A stretch of DNA of 64,000 bases from assembly GCF_001696535.1 (NCBI RefSeq), contig NZ_MBQE01000006.1, forward strand, positions 124,001 through 188,000. Direction: 5' to 3'. The DNA is from Stappia indica (GTDB lineage Bacteria; Pseudomonadota; Alphaproteobacteria; Rhizobiales; Stappiaceae). Under the pieces are notes generated by a model. That model searched no databases and had not been told where the DNA came from. It saw nothing but the letters and a program-made list of their open reading frames with translations. The position numbers were made by a program, and so were the translations under genes. Positions 53,471 through 62,344 of the stretch are shown here, one piece after another (within the stretch, counting starts at the first letter, position 1; the number at the start of each line of letters is the position of its first letter).

Positions 53471-54151
53471 ATGACCAACGGAACCAGGCCTCCCCGGCGC
53501 ACGCTCCTCGTCGGGATCGCCGCCGTGGCCCTGATGGCAGGACTGGCGGGGATATACGTGATCGGCGGGGCGGATGGCAACCAGCAGCAGGCCGGCTCCT
53601 GCAGCGCCGCAGCCAGCCTTGCCTCGCAGATCGCCCCGCTCGCCCGCGGCGAGGTGGCGGCCTTCCTGCCCGCCAAGGCCCCTTCCCAGCTCTCCGAGCT
53701 TGCCTTCAGCAACGACGCCGGCGCGCCGCTCACCCTTGGCGACTTCCGCGACAAGGTGGTCCTGGTCAATCTCTGGGCCACCTGGTGCGCGCCCTGCCGC
53801 AAGGAAATGCCGGCGCTCGACCAGCTGCAGGCGGAGCTCGGCAGCGACGATTTCGAGGTGGTCGCCGTCAGCGTCGACCAGACCGGCGAGGAAAAGCCCC
53901 GCGCCTTCCTGAAGGAGATCGGCGTTTCCAATCTCGCCTTCTATGCCGATCCCACCATGAAGATCTTCCAGGACGTCAGGGCGCGCGGCCGCGCGCCCGG
54001 CCTGCCGACCACCCTGCTGGTCGACGGCAAGGGCTGCGAGATCGGCGCGCTCATGGGGCCGGCCGAATGGGCCTCCGAGGATGCCAAGGCGCTGGTGCGC
54101 GCGGCCATCGAGGCGCAGCGCAAGACCGCTGCGGCCGGGGCAGGCAGCTAG
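53471..54151 (+). CDS. tlpA: Thiol:disulfide interchange protein TlpA
   Basis: Membrane-anchored thioredoxin-like reductase of 226 residues, needed for cytochrome aa3 biogenesis in Bradyrhizobium. One N-terminal transmembrane helix (about 11-33) is followed by the periplasmic thioredoxin domain with active site WATWCAPCRKEMP and cis-Pro in GLPTTLLVDG. Two further cysteines (in AGSCSAA and GKGCEIG) correspond to the extra structural disulfide of Bradyrhizobium TlpA. Divergent from argH. Confidence 0.92.
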   Translation: MTNGTRPPRRTLLVGIAAVALMAGLAGIYVIGGADGNQQQAGSCSAAASLASQIAPLARGEVAAFLPAKAPSQLSELAFSNDAGAPLTLGDFRDKVVLVNLWATWCAPCRKEMPALDQLQAELGSDDFEVVAVSVDQTGEEKPRAFLKEIGVSNLAFYADPTMKIFQDVRARGRAPGLPTTLLVDGKGCEIGALMGPAEWASEDAKALVRAAIEAQRKTAAAGAGS

Positions 54152-54183
54152 AGGGCCGGGGCCGAGAGGCCCGCAGAACGACA

Positions 54184-54213
54184 AAAGCGCCGGGCGGATG
54201 CGTCCGGCGCTTT
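54184..54213 (+). terminator. Terminator after tlpA
   Basis: AAAGCGCCGGGCG (54184-54196) and CGTCCGGCGCTTT (54201-54213) form a 13-base stem (one G-T pair) with a GATG loop, ending in TTT. It lies between tlpA and the convergent YjfB-like gene and may serve both directions. Confidence 0.75.
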
Positions 54214-54240
54214 GCGTTTCTGGGCAGCCCTTGAGAGCAA

Positions 54241-54441
54241 TCAGGCGGTGATGTCGACCTTGCCGCCCACACCGGCCGGCGTCGGGGCCTTGGCCACGGC
54301 AGCCGCGTAGTCGGCGTTCTGCTCCAGCATGGCCGCGAGGGCGGCCGTCGCATCGGCGTTCTGCTTCATGAAGGTCGCGGCAAGCTGGTTCTGCGTCTGC
54401 GCTTGCGACATGCCCACCATGGCGGCGGCAACACTGGACAT
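54241..54441 (-). CDS. YjfB-like putative motility protein
   Basis: A 66-residue protein, MSSVAAAMVGMSQAQTQNQL onward, matching the YjfB family (putative motility protein): a short Gln/Ala-rich amphipathic helix with LAATFMKQNADATAALAAMLEQNA. A ribosome site AGGAGG lies upstream of the ATG. The family has been linked to motility only by distribution. No flagellar genes are nearby. Convergent with tlpA. Confidence 0.72.
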   Translation of the reverse strand: MSSVAAAMVGMSQAQTQNQLAATFMKQNADATAALAAMLEQNADYAAAVAKAPTPAGVGGKVDITA

Positions 54442-54533
54442 GGAAGCCTCCTGGTTCGAGCCTTCCCCATCCCTCGCACGACCAGCGTTAACGACAGGTT
54501 AACCCGAGCAACCTGCGCGGGTACCCCCCCGCC

Positions 54534-55415
54534 TCAGCGGGTGGGAACCGGCACGTCGCCACGATAGTCGTAGAAGCCGCGCTGGGTCTTGCGGCCGAGC
54601 CAGCCGGCCTCGACATACTTCACCAGCAGCGGGCACGGGCGATACTTGGTGTCGGCCAGGCCCTCGTAGAGTACCTGCATGATCGACAGGCAGGTGTCGA
54701 GGCCGATGAAGTCGGCCAGCTGCAGCGGGCCCATCGGATGGTTGGCGCCCAGCTTCATCGCCGTGTCGATGGCCTCGACCGAACCGACGCCCTCGTAGAG
54801 CGTGTAGATCGCCTCGTTGATCATCGGCAGCAGGATGCGGTTGACCATGAAGGCCGGGAAGTCCTCGGCGACGGCGATAGTCTTGCCGAGCTTGCGGGTG
54901 AACACCCGCGCCGCCTCGAAGGTCTCGTCCTCGGTGGCGATGCCGCGCACCAGCTCCACCAGTTCCATCAGGGGAACCGGGTTCATGAAGTGGATGCCGA
55001 TGAAGCGCTCCGGCCGGTCGGTGGTCGCCGCCAGGCGCGTGATCGAGATCGACGAGGTGTTGGTGGCGAGGATCGCCTCCGGCTTCAGCAGCGGACACAG
55101 CTGGCTGAAGATCTTGCGCTTGATCTGCTCGTTCTCGACGGCGGACTCGATGACCAGGTCGACCTCGCCGAGCTCGTCCATGCTCTCGGCCGCCACGATA
55201 CGCGACAGGGCGGCGGTCCGCTCCTCCTCGCTCAGCTGGCCCTTGGAGACCTGACGGGCCATGTTGCCGTTGATCGAGGCGAGGCCGGACTGGATCCGGT
55301 CCCGGGAAATGTCGTTGAGCTGCACGTCAAAGCCGGCCACGGCGCAGACATGGGCGATGCCGCTGCCCATCTGGCCCGAGCCGATCACGCCGACTTTCTT
55401 GATCTCGACCACCAT
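54534..55415 (-). CDS. 3-hydroxybutyryl-CoA dehydrogenase
   Basis: NAD(P)-dependent 3-hydroxyacyl-CoA dehydrogenase of 293 residues interconverting acetoacetyl-CoA and 3-hydroxybutyryl-CoA, relevant to PHB and to crotonyl-CoA supply for CcrA. Rossmann motif VGVIGSGQMGSGIAHVCA; catalytic His in FIGIHFMNPVPLMELVE; C-terminal ANHPMGPLQLADFIGLDTCL. ATG 55415 (MVVEIKK) is chosen over an upstream in-frame start because homology begins there. Downstream of etfBA on the same strand, a common arrangement in Alphaproteobacteria. Confidence 0.92.
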   Translation of the reverse strand: MVVEIKKVGVIGSGQMGSGIAHVCAVAGFDVQLNDISRDRIQSGLASINGNMARQVSKGQLSEEERTAALSRIVAAESMDELGEVDLVIESAVENEQIKRKIFSQLCPLLKPEAILATNTSSISITRLAATTDRPERFIGIHFMNPVPLMELVELVRGIATEDETFEAARVFTRKLGKTIAVAEDFPAFMVNRILLPMINEAIYTLYEGVGSVEAIDTAMKLGANHPMGPLQLADFIGLDTCLSIMQVLYEGLADTKYRPCPLLVKYVEAGWLGRKTQRGFYDYRGDVPVPTR

Positions 55416-55570
55416 CGTCCGTTCCGATTTCGTTTCGGTGCTGCCGCGTCGGCGCACGCCGGGAAATGTGAGGGGCTATTCATGGCAACTTCGCGAGCCC
55501 GCCGCAAGGACCCGCCCGCGCTTTTTCGCAAGGGGGTCACGGCCTGCCGCAAGGCGCTGCCCGCAAAGGG

Positions 55571-55597
55571 GAAGGGCCCGCGCATGGCGGGCCCTTC
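55571..55597 (-). terminator. Hairpin terminator after etfA
   Basis: GAAGGGCCCGC (55571-55581) and GCGGGCCCTTC (55587-55597) make a perfect 11-base stem with a 5-base loop, 36 bases past the etfA stop. The T-run beyond it is short (CCCCTTT on the minus strand), so termination may be partial and allow read-through to the dehydrogenase gene. Confidence 0.65.
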
Positions 55598-55633
55598 GAA
55601 AGTGTTCGGCGCACGCCGCAGCGCGCGCCCGTC

Positions 55634-56575
55634 TCAGCCCTTGGCGGCTTCGACGGCAGCCTTGAACTGCGGCAGGACCTCGAACAGGTCCGCGACGAGG
55701 CCGTAATCGGCGACCTGGAAGATCGGCGCTTCCTCGTCCTTGTTGATCGCCACGATCACCTTGCTGTCCTTCATGCCGGCAAGATGCTGGATGGCGCCCG
55801 AGATGCCGCAGGCGATGTAGAGGTCCGGCGCCACGACCTTGCCGGTCTGGCCGACCTGCCAGTCGTTCGGCGCGTAGCCCGCATCGACCGCCGCGCGCGA
55901 GGCGCCGACAGCGGCACCCAGGGCATCGGCGACCGGCAGCATCACCTCCTCGAACTTCTCCTTGGAGCCGAGCGCACGGCCGCCGGAGATGATCACCTTG
56001 GCCGAGGTCAGCTCCGGGCGGTCGGACTTCGACAGTTCCTGGCCGACGAAGCTGGAGAGATCGGACTGCGTCGCCGAGATCTCCTCGATCGAGGCCGAGC
56101 CGGTCTCCTCGGCGGCGGCGAAGCTCGCCGTCCGCACGGTCACGACCTTCTTGGGATCGTTCGACTTCACCGTCTGGATGGCGTTGCCGGCATAGATCGG
56201 GCGCTCGAAGGTCGACCCGTCGACCACGCCGGTCACGTCGGACAGCTGCATCACGTCGAGCAGCGCGGCGACGCGCGGCAGGATGTTCTTGCCGTTGGCG
56301 GTGGCCGGCGCGACGATCGCGTCGTAGCCCTCGGCCAGCGACACGATCAGCTCCGACATCGGCTCGGCCAACTGCTGGGCCAGGCCGTCGCCGTCGGCGA
56401 GCAGTACCTTGGCGGCACCGGCGATCTTGGCGGCCTGCTCGGCGGCAGCGCGCGCGCCCTTGCCGGCGACCAGCACATGCACGTCGCCGCCCATGGCGGC
56501 AGCGGCGGTCATCGCCTTGTGGGTTGCGTCGTTGACGGCGTCGTTGCTGTGTTCGGCAACAAGAAGGATGGTCAT
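55634..56575 (-). CDS. etfA: Electron transfer flavoprotein alpha subunit
   Basis: FAD-binding alpha subunit of ETF, 313 residues, passing electrons from acyl-CoA dehydrogenases to ETF-ubiquinone oxidoreductase. The C-terminal FAD domain shows [61 protein letters not shown] and [29 protein letters not shown] 56575 follows etfB by 25 bases. Confidence 0.95.
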   Translation of the reverse strand: MTILLVAEHSNDAVNDATHKAMTAAAAMGGDVHVLVAGKGARAAAEQAAKIAGAAKVLLADGDGLAQQLAEPMSELIVSLAEGYDAIVAPATANGKNILPRVAALLDVMQLSDVTGVVDGSTFERPIYAGNAIQTVKSNDPKKVVTVRTASFAAAEETGSASIEEISATQSDLSSFVGQELSKSDRPELTSAKVIISGGRALGSKEKFEEVMLPVADALGAAVGASRAAVDAGYAPNDWQVGQTGKVVAPDLYIACGISGAIQHLAGMKDSKVIVAINKDEEAPIFQVADYGLVADLFEVLPQFKAAVEAAKG

Positions 56576-56600
56576 CTTCAGTATCTCCCTGTCGGTCCGA

Positions 56601-57350
56601 TCAAAGCACGCCGGCTTCGTTCTTGAGCTTGGAAACAAGCTCGGCAACGTCGGCGACCTTGACGCCGGCCTGGCGTGCCGGCGGCTCGACGGTCTTCAGC
56701 ACCTCGAGGCGCGGCGCCACGTCGACGCCGTAGTCCTCCGGGGACTTCTCGTCGATCGGCTTCTTCTTCGCCTTCATGATGTTCGGCAGCGAGGCGTAGC
56801 GCGGCTCGTTGAGGCGCAGGTCCGTCGTGACGATGGCGGGCAGCTTCAGCTTCACCGTCTGCAGGCCGCCGTCGACCTCGCGGGTCACGTCGACCGTGCC
56901 CTCGCCCAGATCGACCTTCGAGGCGAAGGTGCCCTGGCTCCAGCCGAGCAGCGCGGCGAGCATCTGTCCGGTCTGGTTGCAGTCGTCGTCGATCGCCTGC
57001 TTGCCCAGGATCACCAGGCCCGGCTGCTCGTCCTCGACCACCTTCTTCAGGATCTTGGCGACGGCCAGCGGCTCGGTGGTGGCGTCGGTCTTGACCAGGA
57101 TGCCGCGGTCGGCGCCCATGGCCAGGCCCGTGCGCAGCGTTTCCTGCGCCTGCTGCGGACCGACCGAGACCACGATGATCTCCTCGGCCTTGCCGGCCTC
57201 GCGCAGACGGATCGCCTCCTCGACGGCAATCTCGTCGAACGGGTTCATCGACATCTTCACGTTGGCCAGGTCGACGCCCGAACCGTCCGCCTTCACACGC
57301 ACCTTGACGTTGTAGTCGATCACCCGCTTCACGGGCACAAGGATTTTCAT
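56601..57350 (-). CDS. etfB: Electron transfer flavoprotein beta subunit
   Basis: AMP-binding beta subunit of ETF, 249 residues. Typical: [67 protein letters not shown] and the ETF beta signature [47 protein letters not shown]. First gene of the etfB-etfA pair. Confidence 0.95.
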   Translation of the reverse strand: MKILVPVKRVIDYNVKVRVKADGSGVDLANVKMSMNPFDEIAVEEAIRLREAGKAEEIIVVSVGPQQAQETLRTGLAMGADRGILVKTDATTEPLAVAKILKKVVEDEQPGLVILGKQAIDDDCNQTGQMLAALLGWSQGTFASKVDLGEGTVDVTREVDGGLQTVKLKLPAIVTTDLRLNEPRYASLPNIMKAKKKPIDEKSPEDYGVDVAPRLEVLKTVEPPARQAGVKVADVAELVSKLKNEAGVL

Positions 57351-57559
57351 GGGTTTTTCAACCTCCCGCTCACGCGACCGCAAGATTCCGCCGCCGGTCG
57401 CCTTTCGTATCCGCAACGTCTCAGGACACCCGGGAACCGCAGCTTTCCGCAGGTTCCTTGTCGTCGGGCCGGGACCGTAATGACGCGCTCGATGGCTGTC
57501 AACGCCACGTAAGGGAAGCGGACTGCCGCAAAACCGGCATGCTCCCTTGCACGCGCCGG

Positions 57560-58252
57560 CTACAGTCTCCTGTCGAACAGCGGCACACCGCGCCGGCGCA
57601 TCGGCACAACCAGCAAGGCCCCGGCGGCGGCGCCCGCGACATGCGCCCACCAGGCCACCTGATGGTCGCCGATGCCGAAGGCCATCACCACCTGAAAGGC
57701 GATCCACGCGCCCAGCACCCAAGACGCCGGCAGGCGCAGCGGCAGCCGGCCGAAGGCCAGCACCCAGACCCGGACCCTGGGATGCAGCACAAGATAGGCG
57801 CCGATGACCCCGGCGACCGCGCCCGAGGCGCCGATCAGCGGCACCACCGATCCCGGCTCGGTCAGCGCATGGCCGTAGCCGGCCGCCGCCGCGCAGAGCA
57901 GGTAGAAGACGAGGAAGCGGAGGTGGCCCATCGCATCCTCGACATTGTCGCCGAACACCCAGAGGAACAGCATGTTGCCGCCCAGATGCATCCAGCTGCC
58001 ATGCAGGAAGGCATAGGTGATCAGCGCCGCCGGCTCGGGAAACACCACCAGCTCCGGCGCAAGGTCGCGCACATCGAACAGCACCGCCGGGATCAGCCCG
58101 TAGGACAGACTCGAGGCCTGCATCGCCGGATCGGACAGACCGCCCTGCTGGACCAGCAGGAAGATCGCCACATTGGCGACGATCAGCCCCCATGTGACAA
58201 ATTGCCGCCGCACATGCACCAGCGGCTTGTGGTCGTAGAGCGGGATGAACAT
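57560..58252 (-). CDS. Rhomboid family intramembrane serine protease
   Basis: Rhomboid-like protease of 230 residues with about six transmembrane helices. The structural [23 protein letters not shown] block (L1/TM2), catalytic Ser in [14 protein letters not shown], and catalytic His in [13 protein letters not shown] are intact, so it should be active. Start at ATG 58252 ([11 protein letters not shown]). Substrates unknown. It lies between etfB and the adenosyltransferase gene, all on the minus strand. Confidence 0.9.
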   Translation of the reverse strand: MFIPLYDHKPLVHVRRQFVTWGLIVANVAIFLLVQQGGLSDPAMQASSLSYGLIPAVLFDVRDLAPELVVFPEPAALITYAFLHGSWMHLGGNMLFLWVFGDNVEDAMGHLRFLVFYLLCAAAAGYGHALTEPGSVVPLIGASGAVAGVIGAYLVLHPRVRVWVLAFGRLPLRLPASWVLGAWIAFQVVMAFGIGDHQVAWWAHVAGAAAGALLVVPMRRRGVPLFDRRL

Positions 58253-58339
58253 GGGGCGAGGCGTCCTGTTGTCTGGGGCAGCTTTCCGGCGGACAAGGCC
58301 CCGCGTCAAGTGCGGCGAGAATGCCCGGGGGCCGTGACC

Positions 58340-58915
58340 CTAACGGTTCTGCCCCGGCACCCACAGCACGTCGGCCGCGCCCTTGTCGTTCGCCCAGCGC
58401 GCGGCGACGAAGAAGAAATCGGACAGCCGGTTCATGTAGACCAGCGCCGGCCGGCTGACGGTCTCGCGCGCGGCCAGCTCCGTCATCAGCCGCTCGGCGC
58501 GGCGCGACACGGTGCGGGCGAGATGCAGCTGCGCCGCCGCCGGCGAACCGCCCGGCAGCACGAAGGAGCGCAGCGGCGACAGGTCCGCGTTGAACCGGTC
58601 GATGGCCGCCTCGATGGCCGAGACCTGGGCATCGGTGACGCGCAGCGGCGGATAGGCCGGCGGCTCGTCGCTCTCGGGCGTCGCAAGGTCCGCGCCCAGG
58701 TCGAAGAGATCGTTCTGGATCCGCGCCAGCACCGCGTCGAGCTCGGGATGGGCCGCGGCCGTCGCCTGGCGCGCCAGCCCGACCACCGCATTCGTCTCGT
58801 CGACCGTGCCGTAGGCCTCGACCCTGAGATCGTGCTTCGGCCGCCGTTCGCCGGAGGCCAGGGCCGTGGTGCCGGCATCGCCCGTCTTCGTGTAGATCTT
58901 GTTCAGCACCACCAT
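58340..58915 (-). CDS. PduO-type cob(I)alamin adenosyltransferase
   Basis: ATP:corrinoid adenosyltransferase of 191 residues making adenosylcobalamin. PduO-type motifs: [41 protein letters not shown] at the N-terminus (ATP site), and the conserved RSFVLPGG and SRRAERLM (catalytic Arg) plus [15 protein letters not shown]. Its product is the cofactor of the ethylmalonyl-CoA mutase at 25348 and of other mutases. Confidence 0.93.
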   Translation of the reverse strand: MVVLNKIYTKTGDAGTTALASGERRPKHDLRVEAYGTVDETNAVVGLARQATAAAHPELDAVLARIQNDLFDLGADLATPESDEPPAYPPLRVTDAQVSAIEAAIDRFNADLSPLRSFVLPGGSPAAAQLHLARTVSRRAERLMTELAARETVSRPALVYMNRLSDFFFVAARWANDKGAADVLWVPGQNR

Positions 58916-58954
58916 GGCATGTCCTTCTCCGCAATCGGTGTCATCTTGCGCGCC

Positions 58955-59152
58955 TTACGGCCGCGTGCCCGTCAGATAGAGCACCGCCATCACGATGACC
59001 ACGGCGAGAAACTGCAGCCCGACGCGCCAGCGCATCAGCATCTGCGAACGCGACGAGGGTCCCCCGCGCATCATGTTCCACAAGCCCAGCAGCAGCACGA
59101 CCGCCACCGCCCCAACGGCAAAGGGGATCGACATGCGCAGGAAGTCGGCCAT
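58955..59152 (-). CDS. Small twin-transmembrane protein (HIG1-like)
   Basis: A 65-residue protein with two hydrophobic helices (about 8-26 and 46-60) separated by a basic hinge RGGPSSRSQMLMRWRVGLQF. The MRWRVGLQF segment matches the HIG1-type domain found in small alphaproteobacterial twin-TM proteins. HIG1 proteins modulate cytochrome oxidase in mitochondria; a similar role here is speculative. Located 39 bases upstream of the adenosyltransferase gene. Confidence 0.78.
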   Translation of the reverse strand: MADFLRMSIPFAVGAVAVVLLLGLWNMMRGGPSSRSQMLMRWRVGLQFLAVVIVMAVLYLTGTRP

Positions 59153-59197
59153 GGGAAGTCCTTTCTCAGCGACGGCCGCGGCTCATGCCTGCCGGCC

Positions 59198-60076
59198 CTA
59201 TTCTTCGGATCGTGCCGCCCGCGACAGCACCCAGTCGAACCCGCGGGTCGGCAGCAGTCGTTTCAGTCCGGCCATCACCGTGGTCGGTATCGTCACCCGG
59301 TAGCGCGGGCGCGGGCGCGGTGCCTCCACCGCATGCACCAGATGCTTGACCACCGCCCGCGCCGGCAGCTTGAACAGCGATGGTTCACCGCCCCGCATAC
59401 GGGCAAGGCGCCGCTCGTAGATCTCCCGATGGGGCGATACGACCGCCCCTTCCTCGCCGATCACCCTTTCGAAATTCGCCATCGCGTTCTGCGTGAAGCG
59501 GGTGGAGATCGGTCCCGGCTCGATCAGCGAGACTTGGATGCCGGCGCCGGCGAGCTCCAGCCGCAGCGTGTCGCTATAGCCTTCCAGCGCGAACTTCGAC
59601 GCGTTGTAGGCCCCGCGATAGGGCATGCCGATGAAGCCGAGGATCGACGAGCACTGGACGATGCGCCCATGCCCCTGCCGGCGCATATGCGGCACCACGG
59701 CCCGCGTCAGCGTGTGCCAGCCGAAGAAATTCGCCTCGAACAGCCCGCGCAGCGCATCGGAGGGCATGTCCTCCAGCGCGCCGGGAATGGCATAGGCGCC
59801 GTTGTTGAACAGCGCATCGAGCCGGCCGGAGGTCCGCTCGAACAGCTCTGCGGCGCCCTCAAGGATGCTCGCTTCGTCCTGATAGTCGAGCCGGAAGCTC
59901 TCGAAGCCCGCGGCCCGCAGCCGCTCGACATCGTCCTGTCGCCGCGCCGTCGCGAACACGCGCCAGTCGCGGCCGCGCAGCGTGTGTGCCGCCGCGGCGC
60001 CGATCCCTGAGGAACAACCGGTAATCAGGATGATGCGTTGCGGCCGGACATGTTCGGCTGCCTGTGACCCGGCCAT
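59198..60076 (-). CDS. SDR family short-chain dehydrogenase
   Basis: Short-chain dehydrogenase/reductase of 292 residues. Cofactor motif ITGCSSGIGAAAA, active-site YNASKFALEG (Tyr-x-x-x-Lys) with Ser in QCSSILGF, and the structural NNGAYAIPG. The C-terminal extension (RYRVTIPTTVMAGLKRLLPTRGFDWVLSRA) is typical of retinol-dehydrogenase-like bacterial SDRs. Substrate unknown. Same strand as the UbiH-like gene upstream. Confidence 0.87.
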   Translation of the reverse strand: MAGSQAAEHVRPQRIILITGCSSGIGAAAAHTLRGRDWRVFATARRQDDVERLRAAGFESFRLDYQDEASILEGAAELFERTSGRLDALFNNGAYAIPGALEDMPSDALRGLFEANFFGWHTLTRAVVPHMRRQGHGRIVQCSSILGFIGMPYRGAYNASKFALEGYSDTLRLELAGAGIQVSLIEPGPISTRFTQNAMANFERVIGEEGAVVSPHREIYERRLARMRGGEPSLFKLPARAVVKHLVHAVEAPRPRPRYRVTIPTTVMAGLKRLLPTRGFDWVLSRAARSEE

Positions 60077-60119
60077 CTATCCGGTCTTCTCCCGTGCCCT
60101 GCAGCCCGTCCCGATGCCG

Positions 60120-61349
60120 TCAGATCGCCTCGCCGACCAAGAGCCGCGGCGACGGACCTTCCAGTCCCGCCGCCTGGCGGATGAAGAACCGCTTCAGCGA
60201 GGGCATGCGGTCGACGAGGCCGAGGCCGACGTCGCGGACCGCGCGCACGACATCCATATCGTTCGAAAAGAGCCGGTTCAAGACGTCGGTCACCACCCCC
60301 ATGCGGAACGTGTCGAACCGCCGCCAGCGCTCGTAGCGCTCCAGCACGTCGAGCGCGCCGATATCCTCGCCGAGCCGCCGCGCCTCCACCAGCACCTCGG
60401 CCAGCGCCGCAACGTCCTTGAACCCGAGATTGAGGCCCTGCCCCGCGATCGGGTGGATGCCGTGGGCGGCATCGCCCGCCAGCGCCAGCCGCGGCTGCAC
60501 GAAGGAGCGCGCCAGCGTCAGCCCCAGCGGGAAGGCATGTCTCGGGCCGTCGAGCGACAGCTTGCCGAGATGGTGGCCGAAGCGGCGCTCCAGCTCCAGT
60601 TCGAAGGTGAAGTCGTCGCCCTTCACCAGCCGCTCGGCATCGTCGCGCCGCTCGGTCCACACCAGCGACGAGCGGTTGCCGGTCAGCGGCAGGATGGCGA
60701 AGGGGCCTGAAGGCAGGAAATGCTCTTCGGCGCGGCCCTCATGCGGCCGCTCATGGGCAACGGTGGTGACGATGCCCGACTGGTCGTATTCCCAGCGCAC
60801 CGTGCCGATGCCCGCCAGATCGCGCAGCTTCGAGCGCACGCCGTCGGCGGCGACCAGCAGCTTCGCCTTGCGCACCCCGCCGGAGGCGAGGCGGATCTCG
60901 ACGTCCGACGAACTGCTGGTGAAGCCCGAGACCGCGTCCGGCGCGATCAGCTCCACGCCGAGCTCCTCGGCCCGGTCGGCGAGTGCGGCGACCATGCGCC
61001 CGTTCGGCACCATGTGGGCGAAGGGTTCGCCCGGCTCCACCTCGCCGTCGAAGGTCAGGAACACCGGACGCACCGCATCGCGCAGGCGCGAATCGGTGAC
61101 GATCATCTCCATCATCGGCTGCGCATGCGGCGCGATCTGCGACCATACGCCGAGCCGATCGAGCATGCGGCTCGCCGCCGCCGCAACGGCCGAGGCGCGC
61201 GGATCCTTCGAAATCGCCTCGCGCGGACGCAGGTCCACCACGGCAACGCGGAGGCCGGGATCGGCCTGCTTCAGCGCCACCGCCAGCGAAAGGCCGACAT
61301 ACCCGCCGCCGCCGACCAGAACGTCGAGCTCGTCCATCTGGATGCCCAT
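60120..61349 (-). CDS. UbiH/UbiF-family FAD monooxygenase
   Basis: FAD-dependent hydroxylase of 409 residues of the ubiquinone-biosynthesis UbiH/COQ6 family. N-terminal FAD motif VLVGGGGYVGLSLAVAL, central VAADGVRSKLRDLAG (the DG motif), and C-terminal LALAGDAAHGIHPIAGQGLNLGFKDVAALAE, the family signature. ATG 61349 is preferred for GGGAG upstream; a longer start at 61379 exists. It probably hydroxylates a ubiquinone ring position, but which one cannot be said. Divergent from tesB. Confidence 0.9.
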   Translation of the reverse strand: MGIQMDELDVLVGGGGYVGLSLAVALKQADPGLRVAVVDLRPREAISKDPRASAVAAAASRMLDRLGVWSQIAPHAQPMMEMIVTDSRLRDAVRPVFLTFDGEVEPGEPFAHMVPNGRMVAALADRAEELGVELIAPDAVSGFTSSSSDVEIRLASGGVRKAKLLVAADGVRSKLRDLAGIGTVRWEYDQSGIVTTVAHERPHEGRAEEHFLPSGPFAILPLTGNRSSLVWTERRDDAERLVKGDDFTFELELERRFGHHLGKLSLDGPRHAFPLGLTLARSFVQPRLALAGDAAHGIHPIAGQGLNLGFKDVAALAEVLVEARRLGEDIGALDVLERYERWRRFDTFRMGVVTDVLNRLFSNDMDVVRAVRDVGLGLVDRMPSLKRFFIRQAAGLEGPSPRLLVGEAI

Positions 61350-61468
61350 CCTGTCGCTCCCGTGTTCCTTGCGACCCATGAGGCATGTGCCCCTGGGTCA
61401 GTCTTGACATTGCCGCCCCGCGCCCCGAAGGCTCTCGCACCCTTTCCGTTCATGCGAACAGGTGCCGG

Positions 61469-62344
61469 ATGCGCTCAGCCGTCGACGACCTTCTCTCGAT
61501 ACTCGATCTCGAGCCGCTGGAACACAATCTCTTCCGCGGCATGAGCCCGCAGGTCGGCTGGCAGCGCGTCTTCGGCGGCCAGGTGATCGGCCAGGCGCTG
61601 GTCGCCGCCTCGCGCACCGTGCCGCAGGAGCGCAGCGTCCACTCGCTGCACGGCTATTTCCTGCGCCCCGGCGATCCGGCCGTGCCGATCATCTACGAGG
61701 TCGACCGCATTCGCGACGGCGGCAGCTTCACCACCCGCCGGGTCGTCGCGATCCAGCACGGCAAGCCGATCTTCTCCGTCGCCGCCTCGTTCCAGACCTT
61801 CGAGGAAGGCCTCGACCACCAGGCGGTCATGCCCGACGTACCGATGCCCGAGGACCTGCCCGGCGAGGCCGAGCTGAAGGAAAAGTTCCTCGCCCACGCG
61901 CCAGAGCCGGTCCGCCGCTACTGGGAGCGCGACCGGCCGATCGAGCTGCGCCCGGTCGACATGACCCACTATTTCAGCCGCAGCAAGCTGACGCCCTCGC
62001 AGAATGTCTGGGTCCGCGCCAGCGCCGCCCTGCCGGACGACCCGCGCATCCATTCCTGCGTGCTGGCCTATGCCTCGGACATGACGCTGCTCGACACGTC
62101 GCTCTTCGCCCACGGCACCAGCGTGTTCGATCCCAAGCTCCAGGTCGCAAGCATCGACCACGCCATGTGGTTCCATCGCCCCTTCCGCGCCGACGAATGG
62201 CTTCTCTACGCGGAGGACAGCCCCTCGGCCTCGGGCGGGCGCGGCTTTACCCGCGGCTCGCTGTTTTCGCGCGACGGCCAGCTGGTCGCCTCCGTGGCAC
62301 AGGAAGGCCTGATCCGCGTGCGCCGGGACAGCCCGAAAGCCTGA
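61469..62344 (+). CDS. tesB: Acyl-CoA thioesterase II
   Basis: TesB thioesterase of 291 residues with double hot-dog fold hydrolysing acyl-CoA esters. Conserved: FRGMSPQVGWQRVFGGQVIGQAL, SLHGYFLRPGDP, the hot-dog core RDGGSFTTRRVVAIQHGKPIFSVAASFQ and C-terminal SIDHAMWFHRPFRADEWLLY with late GRGFTRGSLFSRDGQLVASVAQEGLIR. Its stop directly abuts the stop of the convergent CobW gene (62344/62345). Confidence 0.94.
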   Translation: MRSAVDDLLSILDLEPLEHNLFRGMSPQVGWQRVFGGQVIGQALVAASRTVPQERSVHSLHGYFLRPGDPAVPIIYEVDRIRDGGSFTTRRVVAIQHGKPIFSVAASFQTFEEGLDHQAVMPDVPMPEDLPGEAELKEKFLAHAPEPVRRYWERDRPIELRPVDMTHYFSRSKLTPSQNVWVRASAALPDDPRIHSCVLAYASDMTLLDTSLFAHGTSVFDPKLQVASIDHAMWFHRPFRADEWLLYAEDSPSASGGRGFTRGSLFSRDGQLVASVAQEGLIRVRRDSPKA

